In this document: piece after piece, positions 7,452-16,121 of the stretch
How the letters are laid out: each line of letters starts with the position of its first letter
Numbering within the stretch: the first letter of the stretch is position 1
From: Desulfocapsa sp.
Lineage (GTDB): Bacteria > Desulfobacterota > Desulfobulbia > Desulfobulbales > Desulfocapsaceae
Direction: 5' to 3'
Length of the DNA: 32,960 nucleotides
Assembly (NCBI GenBank): GCA_022712895.1
Contig: JAFLJS010000035.1
Location: 1-32,960, forward strand
The notes under the pieces: generated by a model
The model's input: the letters and a program-made list of their open reading frames with translations, nothing else
Database searches by the model: none
Told to the model about the DNA's origin: nothing
Program-made: the position numbers and the translations under genes

Positions 7452-8918
7452 ATGAAACAGCAAATTATGAAAGTCAATGTTTCTGATTTAACCTGGGATC
7501 CATTCATTTACCCCAGGGGGGCGAGAAGCCAAAAAACCATCACTGCCTATGGTGAAGCCTTTGCAGTCGGCGCTATATTTCCACCAATAATGATTCAAAG
7601 GGTCTTCAACTACCCGGGTATAGAGACCCTGGTAACCATTGTCGTAGATGGGATTCATCGCTGGTCCACCTTTCAGGAAAATGGGATCAAAGAGATTTGT
7701 GCAGTTGAATTCAAGGATACCCCCCTTGATTACGAGGAGAATAAAACCATGCTTCTCCTTGAATCTGCTCAATGCAACACCAGCCATGGAGATCGTTTAA
7801 GTTCAAACGATAAAAAACGAGTCGCCCGGGATATCGCATCAACGGACCCGGAGTGCAACTATACTGAAGATGCCCTTGCCCAAAAATTAGGGGTTACCCG
7901 GCAAACCATCAACACCTGGATTTCAGATATCCGTGCCCGGCAGAAAACAAACAGAAATTCTATTATCATCCGCTTAAGCCGCCTTGGATGGACCCAGGAA
8001 AAAATTGCACAAATAACGGAGATGACCCAGGGTAGAGTGGCTCAAATTATTAATAATGCAAATCTTTGCGAAATTAATAATTTGCTCACCCAGGGCCGTA
8101 ACATGGAATACATAGCCGCCCATTACCAGATGGACCTCGCCCTTACCTGGGCCATAAGATTACAGGGAAAGACTGATCAGGAAAAATTTAAAGAGCTTGG
8201 CTGGGGCCTTCGCACCTGGGACCAGTGGAATTTTAACGAATGCGATGAACGATTCGGGGACGACTGGCCCGGCCGTATCCCGGCCCAGCTCATTGCCCAC
8301 ACCTTGTACTATTTCACAAAACCCAACGACCTTGTCCTTGACCCAATGGCCGGCGGAGGCGTAGTCCCGGACACATGCCTCCTCTTTGAGCGGAAATGCC
8401 AGGCCTTTGATCTGGCGGCCCAAGACAAGCAAGGCAAGCGCCCGGAAATAGAATACCACCACTGGGATCCCAAAACAGAAACATGGCCCGTTACAAAAAA
8501 ACCAGACCTGATCTTTTTTGATCCCCCTTATTACACCAAGAAAAAAAAGGAATACGAACAAAAAACAAATAAGGATACCAGTTCCATATCCTCTTACACA
8601 AAAAAGGACTATAAACAATTTTTTAAAAATTTTTTCACCCTGGCCCATAAAAACGCAAAACCATCGACAACCCTGGCTTTCCTCAATGCTGACTGGCGTG
8701 ATTTTGAATCCACACCCGCTGCAGAAGAAAAATCCGATAAAGCCATCACCATATTTGACTACCACAGCCTTTTATCAGAAACGGGATGGAAAACAATCTT
8801 TCGCATAGAATGCCCCCTGTCCTCTGAACGCCTGACCGGGAACCAGGTGCAGAAAATGCAGGACAAACGGATCCTCGGAACCATCGGAAGAACACTGCTG
8901 ATTGCAAAAATTAAATAA
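7452..8918 (+). CDS. ParB-N / HTH / DNA methyltransferase fusion
   Basis: A 488-residue multi-domain protein. Residues about 6-110 resemble a ParB/Srx nuclease-like domain, including VVDGIHRW at 64-71. Two helix-turn-helix segments follow: about 139-160 (ALAQKLGVTRQTINTWI) and 172-200 (LGWTQEKIAQITEMTQGRVAQI). The C-terminal half is an amino-methyltransferase fold with a SAM-binding motif I (LVLDPMAGGGVVPDTC, 294-309) and catalytic DPPY (357-360). The DPPY and FxGxG-like motifs support N6-adenine or N4-cytosine methylation; the target is unknown. No restriction enzyme is adjacent, so it may be an orphan modifier or an epigenetic/mobile-element regulator. There is no clear ribosome site before the ATG at 7452. 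Confidence 0.88.
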   Translation: MKQQIMKVNVSDLTWDPFIYPRGARSQKTITAYGEAFAVGAIFPPIMIQRVFNYPGIETLVTIVVDGIHRWSTFQENGIKEICAVEFKDTPLDYEENKTMLLLESAQCNTSHGDRLSSNDKKRVARDIASTDPECNYTEDALAQKLGVTRQTINTWISDIRARQKTNRNSIIIRLSRLGWTQEKIAQITEMTQGRVAQIINNANLCEINNLLTQGRNMEYIAAHYQMDLALTWAIRLQGKTDQEKFKELGWGLRTWDQWNFNECDERFGDDWPGRIPAQLIAHTLYYFTKPNDLVLDPMAGGGVVPDTCLLFERKCQAFDLAAQDKQGKRPEIEYHHWDPKTETWPVTKKPDLIFFDPPYYTKKKKEYEQKTNKDTSSISSYTKKDYKQFFKNFFTLAHKNAKPSTTLAFLNADWRDFESTPAAEEKSDKAITIFDYHSLLSETGWKTIFRIECPLSSERLTGNQVQKMQDKRILGTIGRTLLIAKIK

Positions 8919-8941
8919 ACCATCTGAGTCAAAGGAGGAGT

Positions 8942-9202
8942 ATGAAATTAATAGAATGGGAAGTAAACGAAGACAACTACCAGGAACAAATCCTCATTCC
9001 CGAGGCCCAGAGAAAGCTTGCTGCAACCGAGGGAATCAGCACTGAAAACAAACAGAAAATCGCTGCCCGGATACAAAACCTGAACACAGGAGAGATCTAC
9101 ACAGCAAGGCTTGCCATCACAGGAAACCATCAGCTCTACCTGCCAACAGAAATTCAAAAGATGCTGGAAGACGCCGGCCGGATAAGAATACAGCTCCTGT
9201 AA
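8942..9202 (+). CDS. Small unknown protein coupled to the methyltransferase
   Basis: An 86-residue protein with a very strong AAAGGAGGAG ribosome site just before the ATG at 8942, 23 bases after the methyltransferase stop. It is charged and has no membrane segment. It starts MKLIEWEVNEDNYQEQ, has a helical, Lys/Glu-rich middle, and ends LYLPTEIQKMLEDAGRIRIQLL-like (a short hydrophobic strand last). I do not recognise the family. Its tight placement and good ribosome site suggest it is co-expressed with the methyltransferase and may be a partner or regulator. Confidence 0.7.
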   Translation: MKLIEWEVNEDNYQEQILIPEAQRKLAATEGISTENKQKIAARIQNLNTGEIYTARLAITGNHQLYLPTEIQKMLEDAGRIRIQLL

Positions 9203-9229
9203 AAAGATGCTGAACAACAGACTTATCAA

Positions 9230-9385
9230 GGTCATGAACTTTGCCTTGCCATCCGATGGGAAGGCAAAGGCATTGATGAAAAAGGCATTAACCCGGCCAA
9301 CGGCAAAACCATTGTTGCCGTGGACAAAAGATATTTTCGCCCAACAGAAGTGGAAACCCTTCTGGGGTCATCCTGCATTTATTAG
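9230..9385 (+). pseudogene. gmd: Decayed 3' fragment of gmd (GDP-mannose 4,6-dehydratase)
   Basis: In the frame of base 9251, the DNA reads IRWEGKGIDEKGI, then NGKTIVAVDKRYFRPTEVETLLG, before leaving homology and hitting TAG at 9383-9385. This is the C-terminal region of Gmd (EGxGVDEKG ... VDPRYFRPxEVxxLLGDP). The match stops exactly where GGGGTCA begins (9364), and the GDP-KAREKLGW continuation is absent. No N-terminal part is present nearby, so only a relic of about 40 codons remains. Confidence 0.8.
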
Positions 9386-9395
9386 TTCTGACCCC
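9364..9395. repeat. GGGGTCA / TGACCCC inverted pair at gmd break
   Basis: GGGGTCA at 9364-9370 and TGACCCC at 9389-9395 are 7-base inverted repeats separated by 18 bases. They use the same core as the 13-base palindromes at 7435 and 9569. The left arm coincides with the point where gmd homology ends. Confidence 0.55.
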
Positions 9396-9470
9396 AATTT
9401 CATGGACAATATTACCCAGGGCGAAGATCGCCTTGAGGATTATGCACTCCATGAATTACAAAATGCTTAC

Positions 9471-9581
9471 AATGCTGTTTTGACCCCTGAAAAGTGGGTT
9501 TTAAGGGATGAAAATAGATTTTTTTGGAGCGATTCTGCTTTAACAACAAATACTTAGTGGGGCTTAGTGGGGTCAGACCCC
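9471..9581. repeat. Right imperfect direct repeat of methyltransferase cassette
   Basis: This segment starts AATGCTGTTTTGACCCC and ends in GGGGTCAGACCCC (9569-9581), matching the left copy at 7345-7447 in order and orientation. A further partial core, TTCAGACCCCACT, follows at 9588-9600. The remaining bases of the 9203-9684 gap hold the gmd relic and no intact gene. Confidence 0.65.
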
Positions 9582-9684
9582 GCTCCCTTCAGACCCCACT
9601 TGCACTTGCGTGATAGCATATCAGTAATAATAACAATCAGTTACCAATGGCGGTCAACCGCCAAAGCCCAGACAGGCCCCTTAT

Positions 9685-11283
9685 ATGACAACTATTTTAT
9701 TCGCATTTATCCTGGCCCTGTTCCTCTCCCTTTGCATTACGCCCCTGGCCCGGTTCCTCGGCCGGCGCTGGGGTGCCATGGACCTTCCCAGCGGCAGAAA
9801 GATGCACACCCTGCCCGTCCCCAGGATCGGCGGGGTCGGCATCTTCCTGGCCTTTGCTATTACTCTGCCAGCTTTCAGTCTTTTCCTTGCCACGGATATC
9901 TCCCGGCTGCTTGTTCTTGACACCCGGGCCACGGCCCTTATAGCCGGGGCCGTTATCTGTTTTCTGACCGGGTTTGTGGACGATTTCAAGGGCTTGCCTG
10001 CCTGGGTCAAATTACTGTTTCAGATTCTGGCCGCTTCCTTGGCTTACTACGGGGGGGTAAGGATCGATAAAGTGTTCATTGGTGTCGGAGAGTTGAAACT
10101 TGGTTATTTCGGCCTTCCCCTCACAGTTCTCTGGTTCCTGGTCTTTATCAATGCCATCAACCTGATCGACGGTTTGGACGGTCTGGCCGGTGGCATTACC
10201 TTCATTGCCGCCATGCTCATGGTGCTGCTCTCCCTTATGGGGGAAAATTACCTGATTGCCCTGCTCTTTGCTGTACTGGCCGGCAGTATCATGGGGTTTC
10301 TCTACTACAATTATAACCCGGCCAGCATCTTTCTCGGTGACGGGGGCAGTTATTTCCTCGGCTTTGCCTTTGCCGGCCTCTCCCTCTACGGCAGCATGAA
10401 AGGCCAGATGGGATCGGTCATGCTGATTCCCATAATTGCCCTGGGAATCCCTTTGTTTGATGTCATCCTCTCCAGTATGCGCCGGTTCCTAGAAGGGAAA
10501 AAAATATTCAGTGCGGACAAGGATCATATCCACCATCGCCTTGTCAGTTTGGGCCTCAGCACCCGGCGGGTCGTCCTGCTGATGTACGGAATCAGCATAG
10601 GGCTTTGCCTGACGTGCCTGCTGCTGGTCAATGTCCGGAATGAACGGGTTGCCGTCATCCTGTTGCTGCTGGCCGTGGGGGCAGTGTTCTTTGCCCGCAA
10701 GCTGGGATACTTTGATTATATCGGTTCCCAGCAGATTTATAACTGGATGAAGGATCTGACGGAGGAGACAGGCCTTTCCCGCGAACGACGAAGTTTCTTA
10801 AGTCTGTTGTTTCAGATATCCCGAACACAGAGTCTGGAAGAATTATGGGAAAAAATGGGCCAGGTTTTTGTATTGTTGGAGGTAGATCACTGTATGCTCT
10901 ACCTCAGTAACGGCTGGGCACCTGGGTCTTTAAACCAGGATAATCCTCTCGAAAACAATAATCGCCGAAGCAGCCCATTGGAAATAAGCAGCATCTGCCT
11001 CCGGAAAAACCCGCCGGACTATAAATGGTTTGGTCCCGGTTTTGTGATGTCCAATAATTTGTCCGGTCGTTTTCTTTACCGGTTGGAATTGCCCCTGACC
11101 GCCGCAAAGGGTCATCAACTCTACGGAACCCTGGTCATGATCAAGGACGGCTCTCAGGGTGACATAAGCCATTATTCATTGAAACGGATCGAACATCTGC
11201 GTCGTTCAGTGGCACTGAAGCTGTCAGTCCTGGCGGGGCAAACCACAGCTGCCAACCTGAATCTGTCGGCAAATAGAACTTAA
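9685..11283 (+). CDS. WecA/MraY-family undecaprenyl-phosphate sugar-1-P transferase with C-terminal extension
   Basis: A 532-residue inner-membrane enzyme expected to start polymer synthesis by moving a sugar-1-phosphate (GlcNAc-1-P in WecA) onto undecaprenyl phosphate. About ten membrane segments fill residues 1-340. Family motifs are intact: FVDDFKG (97-103), NLIDGLDGLAGG (159-170), FLGDGGS (216-222) and HIHHR (281-285). Beyond residue 345 lies a further 185-residue soluble region (IYNWMKDLTEETGL ... SLEELWEKMGQVFVLLEVDHCML), absent from ordinary WecA of about 350-370 residues. Its alternating strand pattern is vaguely GAF-like. The substrate is not certain. The ribosome site is weak. This is the last gene before the AT-rich block. 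Confidence 0.9.
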   Translation: MTTILFAFILALFLSLCITPLARFLGRRWGAMDLPSGRKMHTLPVPRIGGVGIFLAFAITLPAFSLFLATDISRLLVLDTRATALIAGAVICFLTGFVDDFKGLPAWVKLLFQILAASLAYYGGVRIDKVFIGVGELKLGYFGLPLTVLWFLVFINAINLIDGLDGLAGGITFIAAMLMVLLSLMGENYLIALLFAVLAGSIMGFLYYNYNPASIFLGDGGSYFLGFAFAGLSLYGSMKGQMGSVMLIPIIALGIPLFDVILSSMRRFLEGKKIFSADKDHIHHRLVSLGLSTRRVVLLMYGISIGLCLTCLLLVNVRNERVAVILLLLAVGAVFFARKLGYFDYIGSQQIYNWMKDLTEETGLSRERRSFLSLLFQISRTQSLEELWEKMGQVFVLLEVDHCMLYLSNGWAPGSLNQDNPLENNNRRSSPLEISSICLRKNPPDYKWFGPGFVMSNNLSGRFLYRLELPLTAAKGHQLYGTLVMIKDGSQGDISHYSLKRIEHLRRSVALKLSVLAGQTTAANLNLSANRT

Positions 11284-11396
11284 AAAGGTAAAAAAACATT
11301 GAGTACAGGCATAAATAGAGAGCTTTGCACAGCCCTTAAAACACCCTTAGAAAACAAACTGATTTTTATTTAAAGTTCTCACAGGATATTTCATAC

Positions 11397-13151
11397 ATGA
11401 ATTCGTTAGACATTAAAACCTATCGGAAAGATATAGATGGCCTAAGAGCAATTGCAGTAATTGCAGTAATTGCTTTCCATTTTGGTCTCCTTCCTAATGG
11501 ATTCCTGGGTGTTGATGTTTTTTTTGTTATTAGTGGATATTTAATAACCGGAATCATTTTTAGAGAGCTAAAAAACAATCGATTTTCAATTCTCAATTTC
11601 TATATGCGTCGCACAAGACGAATATTACCGTTAACTTTATTTGTGGTTTTTTGTTCGTTGCTGATTGGGATGGTTTTTATGCTGCCAGATGACCTGGAAA
11701 ATTTGGCTCAATCAGTAGTTGCTACAAATTTATTTGGGAATAATGTGCTACAAGCTATTACAACAAAAAATTACTGGGATGTTGTCAACGAATATAAGCC
11801 ATTGATGCATACTTGGAGTTTAGGTGTTGAAGAGCAGTATTATATAATATATCCTTTACTGTTGTTATTTATTGGAAAATATAATCGTAGATGGTTATTA
11901 CCGATGATTTCTATTCTCGGAATTACATCGCTATTATTGTACTTCTCTCCGTTCAACGAGTATAAAAAATTTTATTATCTTCCTTTTCGATTCTTCGAGT
12001 TAGCATTAGGTAGTATTGCGGCATTATATTTAAAAGATAAGCGTCTTATTCACAATTATGCGGCAATTTTAGTTAGCGCTTTAATTGTGATTTTATTGGT
12101 AGATCCGAAATTTCTTCCTGGGCAATTTACGCTGCCTATCACGGCATTACTAACCGTAGCTGTAATAATTACAAATAATGAGAAAAGTAAGGTCGCTGTG
12201 TTTTTATTGCAAAACAAGCTATCTGTTGCGATAGGACTACTAAGTTTTAGTCTATACATATGGCATCAAGTCATCTTCGCTTATTTTAAATATTTTGTAC
12301 TTCAAAAGCCAGAACTAATGCATATGGTTTTAATGTTTCTTTTTACTCTAATTCTATCGGTACTTAGCTATTATGTTATTGAACGGCCATTTCGAAATAA
12401 AAATAGAATTAGTAATCGTGTACTATTCTCGGTTTTAGGATTGTTTTTTGTTGTTACCACACTACCTTCGCTCTATATATATTGGAAGGGCGGAGTTATA
12501 AGAGATATACCAGAACTGGGCATCACTAAGGAGAACGCGACCAGGGGGCTCCATAAAAAATACAACGCTCGCATTTATGGTTATGATAAACCTTTCAGCA
12601 ATAGGCTAAATAAAATAAAAGTGCTTGTGATAGGGAATAGCTTTGGCAGAGACTGGGCAAATGTTTTGCTTGAGTCAAAATACAGTAACTTGATCAACCT
12701 ATCTTATATTTATAACCCATTTAAACATCCTGAATTGCAGTCAAGAGCAGTTTCAGCGGATATTGTTTTCTATTCAACCGCTAAAAGAAAAGATGTGGAG
12801 CAACTCAAGTTATATAGTTCTAAGTTTTTTGTTATTGGTACAAAAAACTTTGGAATAAATAGTGGGTATTTTTTTAATTTCTCTGGAGACAATTATTTCA
12901 GACAAAGAACATTGATGGAAGACGGCTATCTGGAGATAAATAAGAAATTAAGGCAGGAATGGGGAAGCAGGTATATTGATTTGATTTCAAAAGTAATAGA
13001 TGGAGAAAATACAGTTCCCGTTTTTACACCAGGAAAAATGTTTATTAGTCAAGATTGTCGGCACTTAACAGAATCTGGCGCAAAATATTTTGCTTATTTA
13101 TTTGAAGACACTTTATGGAAATTATTCGATAGTGTCAAATCATTCACTTAA
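11397..13151 (+). CDS. Acyltransferase-3 / SGNH O-acetyltransferase
   Basis: A 584-residue OafA-type protein. The N-terminus has the family opening YRKDIDGLRAIAVIAV and FLGVDVFFVISGYLIT, with about ten membrane segments to residue ~375. The C-terminal periplasmic SGNH-like domain has VIGNSFGRD (near residue 414) and a DCRHLT Asp/His pair (near 552-555). Together these fit O-acetylation of a polysaccharide. It begins the AT-rich block. No strong ribosome site is visible, although an AGGA lies about 10 bases before the ATG. The specific acetylated sugar cannot be told. Confidence 0.88.
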   Translation: MNSLDIKTYRKDIDGLRAIAVIAVIAFHFGLLPNGFLGVDVFFVISGYLITGIIFRELKNNRFSILNFYMRRTRRILPLTLFVVFCSLLIGMVFMLPDDLENLAQSVVATNLFGNNVLQAITTKNYWDVVNEYKPLMHTWSLGVEEQYYIIYPLLLLFIGKYNRRWLLPMISILGITSLLLYFSPFNEYKKFYYLPFRFFELALGSIAALYLKDKRLIHNYAAILVSALIVILLVDPKFLPGQFTLPITALLTVAVIITNNEKSKVAVFLLQNKLSVAIGLLSFSLYIWHQVIFAYFKYFVLQKPELMHMVLMFLFTLILSVLSYYVIERPFRNKNRISNRVLFSVLGLFFVVTTLPSLYIYWKGGVIRDIPELGITKENATRGLHKKYNARIYGYDKPFSNRLNKIKVLVIGNSFGRDWANVLLESKYSNLINLSYIYNPFKHPELQSRAVSADIVFYSTAKRKDVEQLKLYSSKFFVIGTKNFGINSGYFFNFSGDNYFRQRTLMEDGYLEINKKLRQEWGSRYIDLISKVIDGENTVPVFTPGKMFISQDCRHLTESGAKYFAYLFEDTLWKLFDSVKSFT

Positions 13152-13600
13152 CCCAAATACTTCAAGTCGCAAACGAACGCACCTGAAAGTCAATGCCTTT
13201 CCTTAACATGAGATTGCATAAACCTCTGACATCGATCAAAATTTTGTATTGACCTCAAAATAAATGTTTTTAGTTGGTGTTTTAACGAACTTTTTGACGA
13301 AATATCGGAATTTTAGATGTAAAACCCGTTCGTGCAAAGGTTTCATTTGATAGGTGTTGCTGGGAAGAAAAAATGGGGAGTCTGAGTAAAATCAATAAGC
13401 GAGTTGTTTAGATGACCAAGGAAATTAAATATATTTATGTACAGGTCTTGCATTGTGTGGTTGGCTCCTCTCAGAAATTTGTATGGGAAGATTGAGTTTT
13501 TTTACTATTTGCATTTTACTACAACAAAAAAGGAATTGTCATTAGTTGGTGCGATTTATTTGTAATTTTATATGGTTATAATTCTGGATGGAGACTAAGT
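13152..13600. other. 449-bp AT-rich gap without an intact gene
   Basis: I see no reading frame of credible length on either strand and no convincing repeat or transposase match. The end of the gap may hold the promoter for the downstream genes: TTGTCA at 13536-13541 is a fair -35, but no well-spaced -10 follows. A perfect TATAAT at 13577-13582 lies too close to the ATG to be easily accepted. The gap is much longer than any other spacing in the AT-rich block, so a transcription-unit boundary is likely. Confidence 0.5.
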
Positions 13601-14797
13601 ATGAGTGTTGAGGGAATGCATATTTCTTTTTTTCAATTTGTTCCAAGATACGGCGGCGCAGATCGATGTACCGTTGAGTTCGCGGCTAGACTTAGCAAGT
13701 ATGTTAAGGTCTCTATCGTGGATCCTTTTGGCTCCTGTGAAGCATATCGCCGAGCAGTTGAGGATGCGGGGCTTGATTATTTTGTATTATTCCCCCAAGA
13801 TGAAGTTGGTGATATCGGTGGCAAACGCAACGTTGTAAAAAGAGTTGTTGCACTGGCTAAATTTCTTCCTCAAATGATGAAGATCAGCAGATTGACTAGA
13901 CAACTATATATGAGAATCAAACCTGATATCATACTAACGCATAATTTCAAAAGTGGAATGGTTTTAATGATGAATAGGGTGCTACGTATGATTCCGTGTT
14001 GCTACTATCTCCATAACTGGTATAGGCCCCCGCAAATGACAGTAGTTGGTAAATGGTTACTAAATAATCATGCCTCTGGGGTTTTAGGCGTTTCATATGC
14101 AACCATGCAGGCATGTATATGTGCTGGGATACCAATGAATAAACTCAAGGCATTGTATAATCCAATTGATGTTGAAGAATATCAGCAACGTTCAGAGGGA
14201 AATCTGGATGATCCGTTGCCGCAAATTAATAGGAGTCTAAAAATATTATTACCTGCCGGTTTGAGGCGAGTAAAAGGACATAAGATTGCGATTCAAGCGA
14301 TGTCAAAAATTTTAAAATGGCAGGATGACGCAGTATTATGGATACCGGGTGAGTATAAAGGAGATAATGCAGATCTCGAATATGTTTCTCATTTAAAGAG
14401 GGAAATCTCACTTGAAGGAGTCTCCGATCATGTCGAATTTATAGGGCACCGTAATGATTTGCCCCAAGTAATGAAAAATGCAGATGTTTTAATCTTACCC
14501 AGCCTTTACGAGGGGCACCCAAGGGTGATCTTAGAAGGAATGGCAATAAAAAAACCATTTATCGGGACCCCTGCCGGTGGCACATTAGATATGCTGAGCC
14601 CAGGGTTAACCGGAGAGTTAATAAGGTTTGAAAATTCAGTGGACCTGGCAGAGGCCATTATCAAAGTTATAACAAACCCAGAAAGAACTTCAAAAATGGT
14701 AGAACGTTCGCACGAATGGGTTTGTAACTGTTTTACCCCTGAAGCTCACACAAAGAATATGCTCAAGTATTGTAACGAGATCGTATCAAAAAAGTAA
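13601..14797 (+). CDS. Glycosyltransferase family 4
   Basis: A 398-residue GT-B glycosyltransferase. The N-terminal domain opens ISFFQFVPRYGGADR, as donor/acceptor loops of this family do. The C-terminal domain carries ILLPAGLRRVKGH and the nucleotide-sugar E-x7-E motif in LPSLYEGHPRVILEGMA (near residue 304-312). A GGAG lies 9 bases before the ATG. It probably adds one sugar of the repeating unit on the cytoplasmic side of the membrane. The donor sugar is unknown. The next gene, a flippase, follows after 7 bases. Confidence 0.88.
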   Translation: MSVEGMHISFFQFVPRYGGADRCTVEFAARLSKYVKVSIVDPFGSCEAYRRAVEDAGLDYFVLFPQDEVGDIGGKRNVVKRVVALAKFLPQMMKISRLTRQLYMRIKPDIILTHNFKSGMVLMMNRVLRMIPCCYYLHNWYRPPQMTVVGKWLLNNHASGVLGVSYATMQACICAGIPMNKLKALYNPIDVEEYQQRSEGNLDDPLPQINRSLKILLPAGLRRVKGHKIAIQAMSKILKWQDDAVLWIPGEYKGDNADLEYVSHLKREISLEGVSDHVEFIGHRNDLPQVMKNADVLILPSLYEGHPRVILEGMAIKKPFIGTPAGGTLDMLSPGLTGELIRFENSVDLAEAIIKVITNPERTSKMVERSHEWVCNCFTPEAHTKNMLKYCNEIVSKK

Positions 14798-14804
14798 GTT
14801 TTTA

Positions 14805-16088
14805 ATGACCCTTTTTAAAAAATACAGCCTCCGGGTAAACTTCAGTATGATGTTTAGTTCATCATTTTTAAGCGCTTTTTTGCGTTGGGGAATAGTATGT
14901 GTGATTGTCAAATTAGGAGGGAAGCAGGGACCAGAAATGCTTGGATTGTGGACATTGGCACAAGCTCTTACCATGCCTGTAATGTACATTACTGATCTGA
15001 ATTTGCGAACTGTTCTGATAACTGATTCTAAACGTACGTATCCGCTTAACCATTTTTTTGCACTTAGATTGATAACAAATTTTGTGCTAGTCACCATCGT
15101 AACTATTATTTGCATAATCATGGGAATTGATCTTTATAGAACGATATGTATCGTTCTATTTTCTATTAGTACAGGGGTATTCTCCTTTCGCGAGTTGTTC
15201 ATGGCAATATCCATTAGGAATGAATCGACAAAAATTAATGCGATCTCAACATTTTTAGTTTCTTTGCTTTCTTTTGTCACGTTTGCTATAGCTTTATATT
15301 ATACAAATTTACTTTTATGGGGCATAATTTCCATAGTAGTTTCAAGACTTCTAATAATGCTTTTTTACGATTTCCCTGTTGTTATGAGAATGGAAAATTT
15401 TTTTAACAACCAAAAAATGATAGATTTCATCCCTCACTTTTCAAAAGATACTCTTAATCTTTTGATAATATCGATTCCAGCCGGTCTAAGCGTTTCAATA
15501 TTATCGTTGTGCAATAACGTCCCAATCTATCTTTTGGACTATTATAGTGGCCCAGAAAAAACAGGTCTTTATGGAGGGCTAAATTTTTTTTTCCTTGCGT
15601 TGAATATCGCATTGACCCCATTGTTTTCCACAATTGGTCCCCGACTATCTCGTTCATTTAATAATGATATAGCAGATTTTATCAAAATTGTTTCATTGCT
15701 TAGCGGGTGTATTATTTTTTCATCAGTAATTATAGCAGTATTAGCGAAATATTTTGGAGCATACGTTTTAACAATAGCACTATCTAAAGAATTCTCCGGA
15801 CTTGCAGACCAGTTCTCATTGCTTATGATAGCCGCAGGATTTTGGTTCAACTGGGCTTTTATGAATTTCGTGATCCAAGCGGCACGTTATTATTGGTTAC
15901 TTGCATCGTTTAATTTATTCATGTTGGCAATTTCAATTTGTATTGGACTGTATTGGATACCAGGGAAATCGCTTGATGGCGCAATATTGTGTCGGTTAAT
16001 GACTACAGTTTTAGGCGCATTGTTTAGTGTCCCATTAATTTGGTGGATAGTGAGAAAAAAAAGAACTGAGGTTTTAGAAAATAAGTAA
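14805..16088 (+). CDS. Wzx-like polysaccharide flippase
   Basis: A 427-residue integral membrane protein with about 12 hydrophobic segments spread along its length and little soluble domain. The opening MTLFKKYSLRVNFSMMF and a lone-charge membrane style fit the MOP/PST exporter superfamily (Wzx). It is expected to flip the undecaprenyl-linked unit to the periplasm. It lies directly after a GT4 gene (7-base gap) and before an acetyltransferase. Like most Wzx proteins it has few signature residues, so identification rests on topology and context. Confidence 0.78.
   Translation: MTLFKKYSLRVNFSMMFSSSFLSAFLRWGIVCVIVKLGGKQGPEMLGLWTLAQALTMPVMYITDLNLRTVLITDSKRTYPLNHFFALRLITNFVLVTIVTIICIIMGIDLYRTICIVLFSISTGVFSFRELFMAISIRNESTKINAISTFLVSLLSFVTFAIALYYTNLLLWGIISIVVSRLLIMLFYDFPVVMRMENFFNNQKMIDFIPHFSKDTLNLLIISIPAGLSVSILSLCNNVPIYLLDYYSGPEKTGLYGGLNFFFLALNIALTPLFSTIGPRLSRSFNNDIADFIKIVSLLSGCIIFSSVIIAVLAKYFGAYVLTIALSKEFSGLADQFSLLMIAAGFWFNWAFMNFVIQAARYYWLLASFNLFMLAISICIGLYWIPGKSLDGAILCRLMTTVLGALFSVPLIWWIVRKKRTEVLENK
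15136..15159. repeat. 11-bp inverted repeat inside flippase gene
   Basis: ATAGAACGATA at 15136-15146 and TATCGTTCTAT at 15149-15159 are exact inverted repeats around a 2-base centre. It lies within coding sequence (DLYRTICIVLF) and might be chance. Confidence 0.35.
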
Positions 16089-16121
16089 CTATGAATTATC
16101 GTTTCATGCAAGGTATATTTT

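Noticed and set aside
8160-8765. Reverse-strand frame of 201 codons
   Set aside because: It is a shadow of the methyltransferase C-terminal domain, with Phe/Gly/Val-rich antisense composition and no motif.
9207-9557. Open frame of 116 codons across the cassette's right side
   Set aside because: It reads the gmd relic in the wrong frame, has no ribosome site and runs through the repeat; it is not a credible gene.
13577-13582. Perfect TATAAT before the GT4 gene
   Set aside because: No -35 lies at proper spacing and the transcript would begin about at the ribosome site; I do not call it a promoter.
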